Positions 52,078-59,201 of a stretch of 64,000 nt of DNA are shown piece by piece. A program made the translations under genes and the position numbers. The first letter of the stretch is position 1, and the number at the start of each line of letters is the position of its first letter. The notes beneath the pieces were generated by a model. The model was not told the DNA's origin and did no database searches. It saw only the letters and a list, made by a program, of their open reading frames with translations. The stretch lies in contig NZ_JAKSYD010000114.1 of NCBI RefSeq assembly GCF_022829605.1, forward strand, positions 310,001 to 374,000, read 5' to 3'. The DNA comes from Methylobacterium sp. E-065 (lineage in GTDB: Bacteria; Pseudomonadota; Alphaproteobacteria; Rhizobiales; Beijerinckiaceae).

Positions 52078-52380
52078 TCAGCCCGGCCGCTTGTTTACGT
52101 GAGCCTGGAGGCGGTCGATTCCCGTGCCGATCCAACGGCCGAGATCGAGGAAGGTGAGCGCAACGGCGGCCCCCATCGCCGCCCCCTGCTGCGCCGCGCG
52201 CTCGGCCGGGATGTCCGCCCCGGGCGGGCCCGACCGGCGGCCGACGAAGGCCTGCAGCGAGGCGAGGGTTGCGTCGACCTCGGCCTGGGCGGCCAGGCGC
52301 CGGGCCGTCCGGCGGCAGGCGTGGATCGGTATGCCCGACCGCCGGAGCTCCCGGCGGATGGTGCGCTCGTTACCGGTCAT
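52078..52380 (-). CDS. Hypothetical protein with membrane-like segment, 100 residues (island)
   Basis: Begins MTGNERTIRRELRRSGIPIHACRRTAR, a basic helical N-terminus, with AAMGAAVALTFLDLGRWIG (about 67-85) as a possible membrane or hydrophobic helix near the C-terminus. No family is recognised. It is last of the six-gene minus-strand operon, 11 nt after the 139-residue gene, and faces the plus-strand gene pair. Confidence 0.65.
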   Translation of the reverse strand: MTGNERTIRRELRRSGIPIHACRRTARRLAAQAEVDATLASLQAFVGRRSGPPGADIPAERAAQQGAAMGAAVALTFLDLGRWIGTGIDRLQAHVNKRPG

Positions 52381-52391
52381 CGCCCTCTCCC

Positions 52392-52811
52392 TCAGCTACC
52401 AAACTCGACGCGGCACCCGAGCTCGATCCGATCGACGTCGGAGTTGCCGATGGCCGTCTTCGAGCCGATTGGACTGAACGTCATGCCCGCCACGATCCCG
52501 TCTGCCGTGACGTTCTCCGGCGGGATCCAGAGGCCATCGTCGATGGCGGCCTGTACGTACTGCCTGAGGCACTCGCCGAACCACGAAGTCGGCTCGACCT
52601 TCAGGACGGGAGCGGCCGCGAGCTTCACGTCGGCGAGCGTGACGGACCAGGACCCGTCCTCAGCATCCTCGTATCCGGCCACCGTCGCCTGCTGGGTTCG
52701 GCAGGTCATCGCCACGCTCAGCGCAGGGAGGGACACCCGGTTAAGGTGCAGCTTGCCGGTGGACAGGGCGAACGTGCCGTCCCCGTTCGGTATCAGTGTG
52801 CCCTTGGCCAT
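52392..52811 (-). CDS. Hypothetical protein, 139 residues, beta-rich (island)
   Basis: The start MAKGTLIPNGDGTFALSTGK at 52811 has a GAGGG-type Shine-Dalgarno (the frame above it, to 52862, overlaps the preceding gene and is shadow). The rest alternates strand-like segments (WSVTLADVKLAAAPVLKV) with a helix and ends GSKTAIGNSDVDRIELGCRVEF. The composition and small size resemble a virion or assembly protein, but no family is identified, so no function is given. Within the minus-strand operon, 11 nt from both neighbours. Confidence 0.7.
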   Translation of the reverse strand: MAKGTLIPNGDGTFALSTGKLHLNRVSLPALSVAMTCRTQQATVAGYEDAEDGSWSVTLADVKLAAAPVLKVEPTSWFGECLRQYVQAAIDDGLWIPPENVTADGIVAGMTFSPIGSKTAIGNSDVDRIELGCRVEFGS

Positions 52812-52822
52812 AGTGCCCTCCC

Positions 52823-53089
52823 TCAGCTGTAGGCCGACCAGACGGCGGGCAGCCCGCCGCACCGGATCCGGGCGTCCTGTTCGGTGAAGCGCTCCAGGAC
52901 GAGCTCGGTGTGCCCACCCCGCGGGGGCGCCGGATCCGCGTCAGGGTTCTCCAGCACGTAACGCGTTACGTGCTCGGGATCGGCCGGGCTTGCCGCGACC
53001 CGGGCGCGCCAGGCGGCATGCCCTGGGGCGTCCCCGAACCGCCGGGCGAGCCGATGGAGTAGGGCGGCCGAGGGGGCGGGGCGGGTCAT
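52823..53089 (-). CDS. Hypothetical protein, 88 residues (island)
   Basis: Starts MTRPAPSAALLHRLARRFGDA and has an internal acidic helix region (ASPADPEHVTRYVLENPDA) and HTELVLERFTEQDARI. No membrane segment or known motif. ATG at 53089 is 2 nt after the stop of the small membrane protein upstream. Third from the end of the operon. Function unknown. Confidence 0.65.
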   Translation of the reverse strand: MTRPAPSAALLHRLARRFGDAPGHAAWRARVAASPADPEHVTRYVLENPDADPAPPRGGHTELVLERFTEQDARIRCGGLPAVWSAYS

Positions 53090-53091
53090 GA

Positions 53092-53244
53092 TCAGGCTTT
53101 CCTGCGGGGGGAGAGCGCCTCGCGCAGCCGGGCGACGTCGCTGGTATCCGTGCGCTCGATCGTCGTGACGATCGCCACGATGAGCACCATGAGTATCAGG
53201 ACGGCTGACATGAGCGAGCAGACGAGGACGGTGAGCTCGCCCAT
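53092..53244 (-). CDS. Small single-pass membrane protein, 50 residues (island)
   Basis: A short frame with ATG at 53244, two nt after the 79-residue gene stop, and its own stop two nt before the next gene. It has one transmembrane helix (LVCSLMSAVLILMVLIVAIV, about residues 7-26) and a basic C-terminal tail (RLREALSPRRKA). Spacing of two nucleotides on both sides argues for real coupled translation. No family known. A small hydrophobic protein in a phage-like operon could be a holin or membrane anchor, but nothing here proves it. Confidence 0.7.
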   Translation of the reverse strand: MGELTVLVCSLMSAVLILMVLIVAIVTTIERTDTSDVARLREALSPRRKA

Positions 53245-53246
53245 CG

Positions 53247-53486
53247 TCAGACCTCCTCGCGCGGCAGGAAGCCGTGGCTCTGCAGGACGACCTGGATCCC
53301 GCCGGCGAGCTGCCTGTCGTTGAGGCCGTCAGCGCGCCCGCGGGCGAGGACCTCCCCGACCAGCGACGAGGTCGTGGGCCGAGCCGGCTCGGGCGCGCTC
53401 GGTGTTGGGTTGCCCCAGCCGATGATGCGGCCGATCTCCATGCCCGCCAGCACGGACAGCAGTAGCCAGATCCCGAGCCAGATCAT
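53247..53486 (-). CDS. Small membrane protein, 79 residues (island)
   Basis: Starts MIWLGIWLLLSVLAGMEIGRIIGWG, so the N-terminus is a membrane helix or uncleaved signal, then a Pro/Ser/Thr linker and a soluble tail with DGLNDRQLAGGIQVVLQSHGFL. ATG at 53486 overlaps the stop of the upstream gene by 4 nt (ATGA). The longer frame to 53855 is shadow. Unknown family. Confidence 0.65.
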   Translation of the reverse strand: MIWLGIWLLLSVLAGMEIGRIIGWGNPTPSAPEPARPTTSSLVGEVLARGRADGLNDRQLAGGIQVVLQSHGFLPREEV

Positions 53487-53782
53487 GCGCAGGCCCCCTT
53501 CGTCGCGACGGCGGCCTCGGTCGGGAGGACCTGCCCGCACAGGGCGAGCCCGGCTGCGGCGCGATCTTCCTCGTCGAGGGAGGCGAGCCCGGCCGCTGCG
53601 AGGTCGAACATGTCGAGCGTGTGCCGGAGCAGATCGGTGATCCCCACCGCCGCAAATGCGGCGAGGGGTTCCTTGCGCCCCCACCGCGCGCTGGCGACGG
53701 TTCGCCGGAACGTGCTCCTCGCCTCGTTCGGCAGCGCGTAGAACGCCCGCCCGTCCCGTGTCGCCTCGATCCCGTTCGCCAT
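53483..53782 (-). CDS. Hypothetical protein, 99 residues, first gene of minus-strand operon (island)
   Basis: MANGIEATRDGRAFYALPNEA at 53782 is the more natural start; a GTG at 53812 would add 10 Gly-rich residues. The protein is predicted helical (RSTFRRTVASARWGRK, then GITDLLRHTLDMFDLAAAGLA). No known family. It lies next to the divergent region with repeated operator-like sequences, opposite the AAA ATPase operon. Confidence 0.6.
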   Translation of the reverse strand: MANGIEATRDGRAFYALPNEARSTFRRTVASARWGRKEPLAAFAAVGITDLLRHTLDMFDLAAAGLASLDEEDRAAAGLALCGQVLPTEAAVATKGACA

Positions 53783-53812
53783 CGCCCGCACCCCGCCGCC
53801 GCCGTTGTCCAC

Positions 53813-54125
53813 AGCATATCACTGGCAACGATTCGCGACTGGCCGATGCCGCCAAGGACCGGGATGACGCATATAGAAGTCATTCGGCCCACCGAGGGCC
53901 GTGATGCATCATATACGAGGCATCCGGTCTACGATCCGGCCAGGGATTGCGTAACCAATCTGGGAACGCCCCAGTAGACGCCGCCCCCCGTCCAGGCTTT
54001 TATGGAGACTTGTCCCCGGAGATCTCCCCGTGACCCTCGCTCTCTCGTTGAAACGGACCGCCGCCACCGCCTGAGCCCTGCTCGGCGCCCGCCTGCGCGT
54101 CCCCGTTTCTAGAGTGAGCCCCCCG
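53813..54125. promoter_or_regulatory. Divergent control region with repeated operator-like sites
   Basis: This 313-bp region separates the two operons. GATGACGCATATA at 53863-53875 and GATGCATCATATA at 53903-53915 are related 13-mers 40 bp apart, and the second contains a perfect palindrome TGATGCATCA (53902-53911). Both have an A/T-rich end that could be a promoter element. They are candidate operators for a repressor such as the KilAC- or HTH-type protein of the island. A second ordinary region toward 54100 probably holds the ATPase promoter. Inference from arrangement only. Confidence 0.45.
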
Positions 54126-55703
54126 ATGTCCGACGACCACCAGCGCCGCGCCCGGCGCCTCGCCAGAATTGCGACCTACGCGGAATCGGAGGACCGCCAC
54201 CGGAAGGCGATCACGCTCCCGCCGGGAGAAATCCCCACTATCGAGCAGCTGCTGGCCGGTGCCGCACTGGCCGGGGGCAGCGTCGCCGTCGACGCGACGC
54301 GGTGGGCCGGGCGGCTGCTCGGATCCCCAGAGGGCGGCCGTCTTGCCGAGGACGTGCGGGCAGCCCTCGATCGACTGCTCTCGGACGTGTCGCCCAACTC
54401 GTGCGAGGACGCCGAGATCCACGCGCTCGGGGCGATCCGGCGGTTCGAGCCCGACATCACGATCGAGGACCTCTACGGGGACATTGCCGATCGCTGCGCG
54501 GTGTACGGCGCCCTGCTCGGCTGCCAGGACGCCGCCGGCCGGGCCGTCGCGATCGCGCACGATGCCATCGGCTCGTACCTCCACGTCGCCGGCGGGGATC
54601 CCGTGCCGCTGCGCGAGGTCGTCGTCTCGCTGCTCGCGTTCGCAGGGCTCTGCCGCCGGGACATGCCGTCGGATGCCGCGGACCCGGCGCTGGTGGCGTC
54701 GTGGCCGGTCGTGCGCGGCAATGCCCGTGCCCTGATGGGCACGATCGCCCAGGTCGCGCAGCCGCCGGAGGAACTGCCGGTGGGGACCGGTCGGGCCGTG
54801 CCGGCGGGGCGGATCGACGAGCCAGCGGACGTCGCGGCGCTGGCCGGCGCGGTCGCGCCCGGCCTTGTCGTTATCCCGGCGCCGCCGGCAGGCAAGAAGG
54901 TCCCCGGGCAGGCCGGCACGCTCGTCGGCCGCCGGCTGCCGCTGCGCCCGCTCCCGGATCTGGAGGCCCTAGGCCGGGAACTGACGGCCCGACGGCCTTG
55001 GGCGGCTCCGGCGATCGCAAGGATCGTCGGCCTGCTTCTTGGTCGGTCCCACACGGCGATCCCCAACATCGTGCTGGTCGGCCCGCCCGGTACCGGCAAG
55101 AGCGAGCTGGCCAGGGACCTCGCCACCGCGCTCGGCGTGCCGTCCCTCGTCTACGCCTGTGCCGGCGCACATGACGGTTCGATCGGCGGGACGTCGAAGC
55201 AGTGGAGCAGCGCGCGGCCGGCCGTTTGGACGCAGATCTGCATTGAGAACGAGACCGCCAGCGGAATGCTCATCCTCGACGAGCTCGACAAGGCGGCCGG
55301 GCCCGGCGGCCAAAATGGATCCGTCCGGGAAGCCCTCCTCGGGATCGCGGAGCCGAGCCAACGCCGAGATTTCTGGGACGTCGGGCTGGAGACGCGATGT
55401 GATCTGAGCGGGATCTCACTCGTCGCGACCGCGAACTCGACGGAGCCTCTCCGCGGCCCGCTCCTCGACCGGTTCGTGACGATCCCCGTCGGCGCCCCCC
55501 GCCGGGAGGACCTGCCGGTGATCGTGCAGTCCGTCCTGCAAGGGCTCCGGGCCGAGCATGCGGATCCGCGGTGGATCCAGGATCTCGACGGGACCGAATA
55601 CGAAGCCCTCCGCAAGGCATGGCGGGGCGGCTCGCTGCGACCCGTCAAGCGGGCGGTCGAACACATCGTCGGGCTCCGGTCCAGCAACCGTTTCGCGCAC
55701 TGA
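54126..55703 (+). CDS. AAA+ family ATPase (island)
   Basis: This 525-residue protein has an unknown N-terminal region (1-300, helical, with an Ala/Gly/Pro-rich linker about 230-265) and a C-terminal AAA+ domain. Walker A is GPPGTGKS at 319-326, Walker B is MLILDELDK with Asp385 and Glu386, and SLVATANSTEPL is the sensor 1 region, followed by arginine-finger and sensor 2 candidates. The ring pore loop is not obvious. It resembles the ATPase domain of Lon or MoxR-type chaperones rather than a packaging terminase or helicase. An alternative GTG start lies at 54114. First gene of a six-gene coupled operon. Confidence 0.9.
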   Translation: MSDDHQRRARRLARIATYAESEDRHRKAITLPPGEIPTIEQLLAGAALAGGSVAVDATRWAGRLLGSPEGGRLAEDVRAALDRLLSDVSPNSCEDAEIHALGAIRRFEPDITIEDLYGDIADRCAVYGALLGCQDAAGRAVAIAHDAIGSYLHVAGGDPVPLREVVVSLLAFAGLCRRDMPSDAADPALVASWPVVRGNARALMGTIAQVAQPPEELPVGTGRAVPAGRIDEPADVAALAGAVAPGLVVIPAPPAGKKVPGQAGTLVGRRLPLRPLPDLEALGRELTARRPWAAPAIARIVGLLLGRSHTAIPNIVLVGPPGTGKSELARDLATALGVPSLVYACAGAHDGSIGGTSKQWSSARPAVWTQICIENETASGMLILDELDKAAGPGGQNGSVREALLGIAEPSQRRDFWDVGLETRCDLSGISLVATANSTEPLRGPLLDRFVTIPVGAPRREDLPVIVQSVLQGLRAEHADPRWIQDLDGTEYEALRKAWRGGSLRPVKRAVEHIVGLRSSNRFAH

Positions 55704-55714
55704 GGGGGGGCGCC

Positions 55715-55954
55715 ATGTCCGTGTCAGCCCTCCGCTCCATGCGGGACGACATCGAGGCCGCGGTCCTCGACCAACGCGTCGAGCCGTCCCTCGCCGGCGG
55801 CGTCTACAGCTACATCGCCGCCCTCCTTCGGCTTGCCGAGGACGGCGATCGCGACCCCGATCTGGCCGCCGGAGAAGGCCGCGCGGCGGTCGGATTCCTG
55901 CGCGCCGTCCCCCGCCTCCCGCCCGCCCGCGCCCGCACATGGAGCCCGTCGTGA
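55715..55954 (+). CDS. Hypothetical protein, 79 residues (island)
   Basis: ATG at 55715 has a GGGGGG Shine-Dalgarno-like stretch and follows the ATPase stop by 11 nt. It is mostly one helix pair (SVSALRSMRDDIEAAVLDQRV, then GGVYSYIAALLRLAED) with a disordered Arg/Pro end. It may be an adaptor for the ATPase. No family known. Confidence 0.6.
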   Translation: MSVSALRSMRDDIEAAVLDQRVEPSLAGGVYSYIAALLRLAEDGDRDPDLAAGEGRAAVGFLRAVPRLPPARARTWSPS

Positions 55955-56634
55955 GCATTCGCAGCCGCCGCGCACACCGGGAGCTCCACGGGTATCTGGA
56001 GGGGCTTTACGGCCCGCAGCCCACCCTCATCATCAGGGAGATCCCGCACGAGGGCGCCGTGCGGATCTCGCTGACCGTGTCGGGCACGACGGCGATCCGG
56101 CCCGATCCGGAGGACGGCCAGACCTATTCGTCCGCCTCGATCGACCGGTATGCTCCGGAGTTCGTCTCCCTGGTCGAGCAGATCGCCGCCCGCCTCGTCG
56201 CGATCCGGTCGGAGCGGTACACGCCCGGGGGCGGGCTGGAGCCGCAGGATCAGAGCGACGCCGAGTACGACCTCCACGCCGACTACTACCACCTGATCCC
56301 CCTCGCGAGCCTGGAGATCGGCGTCCCATGGATTGAGGTCGTACGCGCGGTCGCGGAAGTCCTGCGCCGGGAAGATCTCCTGGACGGCGTGGTCTCATCT
56401 CAGATCAAGCAAAAGTTCGCGAGCCTAAGATGGTATTTCGACAGCAAGCCCAGGGATTTTCGGGATCAGATTAACGTCATCATCAGCGCTGCGGAGCATC
56501 TTTCTACTGTCGTCTGCGAGACCTGCGGCGCCCCGGGAAGGCATCGGCGCGGCGGCTGGCACGTGATCGCATGCGATCCCTGCGACGAGGCGCGAGGCCG
56601 CAAGAGGACGAAGCGGGTCGGTGGCGATGGCTGA
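55939..56634 (+). CDS. Hypothetical protein with C-terminal zinc-ribbon-like CxxC pairs, 231 residues (island)
   Basis: The ATG at 55939 overlaps the previous gene by 16 nt; an in-frame GTG at 55951 would give a 4-nt GTGA overlap instead. The main part (HRELHGYLEGLYGPQPTLIIRE and a later segment around VPWIEVVRAVAEVLRREDLLD) is mixed alpha/beta. The end has CETCGAPGRHRRGG followed by CDPC, four cysteines spaced for a zinc knuckle, then a basic tail RGRKRTKR suited to nucleic acid. A DNA- or RNA-binding partner of the ATPase is conceivable. Family unknown. Confidence 0.75.
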   Translation: MEPVVSIRSRRAHRELHGYLEGLYGPQPTLIIREIPHEGAVRISLTVSGTTAIRPDPEDGQTYSSASIDRYAPEFVSLVEQIAARLVAIRSERYTPGGGLEPQDQSDAEYDLHADYYHLIPLASLEIGVPWIEVVRAVAEVLRREDLLDGVVSSQIKQKFASLRWYFDSKPRDFRDQINVIISAAEHLSTVVCETCGAPGRHRRGGWHVIACDPCDEARGRKRTKRVGGDG

Positions 56635-56962
56635 TGTCTATCGGCACCGCGGCCGCCGGCTCTGGAGCGTGCGCGAGGGCGGCCGGGTCGTCGCGCACGT
56701 GCCGGCGATCGCGCTGCGCGACGTGGTCTTCCGGGCCTCGGAGGCGGCCCGGCTACGGTGCCTGCGGACCGGCGCCCGGGACGTCCATGCATGGGCGGCG
56801 GGCACCATCGTCAAGGCGCCCCGGCCGGCGGGTGCGATCCGGCTCCGGTACCGGGTCGCCGCGGAAGGTTTCAGGGCAGACGGGGCGGTCGTCATCAGCG
56901 CGGCCGCGGCCTGGTTCGAGGTGGATGGGACGGCTTGGGTCGAGGGATGGAGGGTGCGGTGA
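56627..56962 (+). CDS. Hypothetical protein, 111 residues (island)
   Basis: Overlaps the previous gene by 8 nt. It starts MADVYRHRGRRLWSVREGGR, with many Arg and Val residues, a likely beta-barrel fold with WFEVDGTAWVEGWRV at the end. No known motif. Its stop overlaps the start of the metallophosphoesterase gene by 4 nt (GTGA), supporting coupled expression. Confidence 0.65.
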   Translation: MADVYRHRGRRLWSVREGGRVVAHVPAIALRDVVFRASEAARLRCLRTGARDVHAWAAGTIVKAPRPAGAIRLRYRVAAEGFRADGAVVISAAAAWFEVDGTAWVEGWRVR

Positions 56963-57792
56963 CGAGTGTGTGGGTGCTGTCCGATCTCCACGTCGACGCG
57001 TCCGCCTGGACGCCGCCGCCGGGACCGCGCGTCGACCTCGCCATCGTCGCCGGCGACATCGCCGACGGGCTCTGCAGGCGGTCGATTCCTTGGCTCGCCG
57101 AACACGTCGTGCCCCGGGCGCGGCAAACGATCGACGTCGCCGGCAACCACGACTATTACGGCACCCGCATCCCCGATGAGATCGAGGCTGCACGGGCTGC
57201 CGCGGCCGCGGCCGGGATCACGCTGCTCGACGGCGGTCAGACGACGCACGTCGACCGCGTCCGCATTTGCGGAGCGACACTGTGGACGGACTACGCGCTC
57301 GGCGAGCCGAGGTGGCCCCGGGCATGGGCGCTGCGGGACTGCGGCGATCGCGAGCGGGGGATGAGAGACCACAACAGAATCCAAACGCGCGACAGGCTCG
57401 GGTCCCCGGCGCCCTTCAGGACGCTGGCCGCGCTGGAACTGCACAACGACCACCGTGCCCGGATCGAGCGCGTCCTCGCCGAGCCGCACGCGGGCCCGAC
57501 GATCGTCGTCACGCATCATGCCCCGCACCCGCGCAGCCTGTCGTGGGAAGGCCCCGTCGAGCCGACATGCGCGGCGTACGCCAGCGACCTGTCGGCGATC
57601 ATGGAAGGCCCGACGGCGCCGGCGCTCTGGATCCACGGGCACGTCCACGTGAGCCGGGACTACCGCCACGGCGGCACGCGGGTGCTGGCCAATCCGCGTG
57701 GCCACGACATGAGCTACGTCCGCCGGGACGGCACCCCGGTCGACGGCCGTGAGAACCCGCGGTTCGATCCTTCCCTCATCCTGGAGATCTGA
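56959..57792 (+). CDS. Metallophosphoesterase (calcineurin-like, GTG start; island)
   Basis: This 277-residue enzyme has the complete metallophosphoesterase set: Asp9 and His11 in LSDLHVD, Asp33 in AGDIAD, Asn63-His64 in GNHDYYG, and then HH in VVTHHAPHP and the final GHVHVS. It probably hydrolyses a phosphodiester such as cyclic nucleotide, nucleic-acid end or nucleotide derivative. GTG at 56959 is fixed by the 4-nt overlap. It follows the 111-residue gene and precedes a secreted protein by 2 nt in the AAA ATPase operon, an association I have not seen named. Confidence 0.92.
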   Translation: MTSVWVLSDLHVDASAWTPPPGPRVDLAIVAGDIADGLCRRSIPWLAEHVVPRARQTIDVAGNHDYYGTRIPDEIEAARAAAAAAGITLLDGGQTTHVDRVRICGATLWTDYALGEPRWPRAWALRDCGDRERGMRDHNRIQTRDRLGSPAPFRTLAALELHNDHRARIERVLAEPHAGPTIVVTHHAPHPRSLSWEGPVEPTCAAYASDLSAIMEGPTAPALWIHGHVHVSRDYRHGGTRVLANPRGHDMSYVRRDGTPVDGRENPRFDPSLILEI

Positions 57793-57794
57793 CG

Positions 57795-58136
57795 ATGCGC
57801 ACCCTCAATCTCGCGGCGGCCCTGGCCGTCCTCGCCGCGCCGGCCGCCGCGGAGGACACGACGTGGATGCTGCCCCCGGCCGGCCTGTACTGCCCGGTCG
57901 GGGCGGACGTCCTCCCCATCAGCATCCGCGAAGGCGGGCGCATGGGCATCGACGCGCTCGACTGCGCGGCCGTGAGGCTGGAGGGCGGCCGGGTGTGGTC
58001 GACGGCCTGCTACGCCAACGGGGGATCCACGGTGTCCTACGACACCGACTTTGAGGTCACGCCCTCCGGCGCACTGATGCATGACGGCGTCCGATTCCAG
58101 CGCCGCGTCGGGCCTGCCCCCTGCCCGGCGGGCTAG
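57795..58136 (+). CDS. Secreted hypothetical protein, 113 residues (island)
   Basis: A clear signal peptide MRTLNLAAALAVLAAPAAAED with cleavage near residue 19-20 is followed by a 90-residue mature part with three or four cysteines (GLYCPVG, ALDCAAV, TACYANG, PAPCPAG), which could form disulfides. It is the last gene of the ATPase operon. It overlaps by 80 nt the far end of the opposing HTH-like gene. No family recognised. Confidence 0.7.
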   Translation: MRTLNLAAALAVLAAPAAAEDTTWMLPPAGLYCPVGADVLPISIREGGRMGIDALDCAAVRLEGGRVWSTACYANGGSTVSYDTDFEVTPSGALMHDGVRFQRRVGPAPCPAG

Positions 58137-58656
58137 CCCCTCCCGGCCCGGGGCGCGGCCATGACAGCCTAGAGCGGGCTCTGATCTCGGCTGGATCCCG
58201 CTTGGGCTTGACCGGCTCGTCGAGGCGGTCGCCGACCAGGCGCACGATGTCCTCGGCGCGCTTCCGGGCGATCCAGCGGAGGTGCGCGACGTCGCCGGGG
58301 CTGACCTGCGCCTCGCCGGATTTCCACCGCCGCACGGTCCGCCCGTCCCCATGGCCGAGATCTCGCACGACGTCTGTCGTCCAGCGCGACCCGTAGAGCA
58401 GCTCGGCGATCGCGGAGAGCTTCTGGAGTGGCGTCAGGTCGGCTGGCGCGCCATTGCCGCCGGTGCCGGCCAGCGCGACGGCGAGGGGCGCGCCCTCGGC
58501 CTCGGCGCGGCCCTTGGCGATGCGGCGATCCCGCTCGGCGGCACGCCTGGTGGCGCCATCGGCGGGCCGGTCATTGGCACTGAAAGCCCTTTGAGTTTCA
58601 TTTCCGTACGCTGCGATTTTGGGGGCGGGATCCGACCCGCCCCCGCGACGGTTCAG
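58057..58656 (-). CDS. Helix-turn-helix-like hypothetical protein, apparent CTG start (island)
   Basis: This frame is open and well composed, with no in-frame ATG, GTG or TTG before the conserved part. The only plausible start is CTG at 58656, which overlaps the stop of the KilAC-domain gene by 4 nt (CTGA), like the ATGA/GTGA joins elsewhere here. The core LTPLQKLSAIAELLYGSRWTT, then a GDGRTVRRWKSGEAQVSPGD stretch, resembles an HTH or YdaS-like DNA-binding domain with conserved TVRRW. The C-terminus is Arg-rich and overlaps the secreted-protein gene by 80 nt, which may be excessive: an earlier stop or frameshift is possible. Confidence 0.45.
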   Translation of the reverse strand: MNRRGGGSDPAPKIAAYGNETQRAFSANDRPADGATRRAAERDRRIAKGRAEAEGAPLAVALAGTGGNGAPADLTPLQKLSAIAELLYGSRWTTDVVRDLGHGDGRTVRRWKSGEAQVSPGDVAHLRWIARKRAEDIVRLVGDRLDEPVKPKRDPAEIRARSRLSWPRPGPGGASPPGRGQARRGAGIGRRHASVRRRA

Positions 58657-59078
58657 GCCTTCCTCGGGCCGTTGAGGGGCAGCTTGCCCTGCGCCAACAG
58701 GTTCTCGATCACCCGCTGCCCCTTGGCGGTGATCATGACCTGCCTCGCCTCGACGACCCTCACGCCGTTGTCGACAATATCGGTGTCGTGCTCGACGTAG
58801 CCAAGCTTCAGGCCTCGGTACCCTCCGACCCAGGGGCCCTTCCGCACCTTCATCTCGCGGGAGGTGCGCTGGAAGATCCAATCCCAGCGGTCGAGCATTG
58901 CGAACAGGCGCCGCTGAGGGACCCCGATGTCCTTGGCGTAGAGGCTGATCAGCTTCGGTTCCTTCGCCGCCGAGAGGATATCGTACGCGACCGCCCTGGG
59001 CTGCAGAACCTCGACGCGCTGGCGGTTCTCGGCGAGCTCAGCCGCCGTCGCCTCGGCGCGGTGCGTGACGACGGTCAG
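58653..59078 (-). CDS. KilAC-domain phage antirepressor-like protein, apparent CTG start (island)
   Basis: The end of this frame is a KilAC domain: ISLYAKDIGVPQRRLFAMLDR, followed by a lysine/glycine-rich strand region (WVGGYRGLKLGYVEHDT) and TAKGQRVIENLL, as in the C-terminal domain of phage antirepressors. The frame is open back to 59189 but has no ATG, GTG or TTG upstream of the domain. CTG at 59078 gives MTVVTHRAEATAAELAEN, a reasonable helical beginning, and a 141-residue protein. An ATG at 58898 would cut the domain in half. There may be a true CTG start, a frameshift from an ATG-led frame at 59182, or an N-terminal truncation of the Ant/Bro domain. It is coupled to the HTH-like gene. 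Confidence 0.6.
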   Translation of the reverse strand: MTVVTHRAEATAAELAENRQRVEVLQPRAVAYDILSAAKEPKLISLYAKDIGVPQRRLFAMLDRWDWIFQRTSREMKVRKGPWVGGYRGLKLGYVEHDTDIVDNGVRVVEARQVMITAKGQRVIENLLAQGKLPLNGPRKA

Positions 59079-59201
59079 CGCGCGCGCCGTCTGCAGCCAC
59101 GCGGGGCCGGACGTGACAACGCCCGCCCCGGCGGACCGGAACGGGCGTGTCGGATGTGCAGCATCCGCCTCGCTGAAGGCATGCCGATTCTAGCGCACGC
59201 C

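Noticed and set aside
58598-58601. ATG at 58601 as start for the HTH-like gene
   Set aside because: The ATG is in a different frame from the conserved HTH-like part and reaches a stop after about 60 Pro-rich codons, so it is only kept as part of the start-codon finding.
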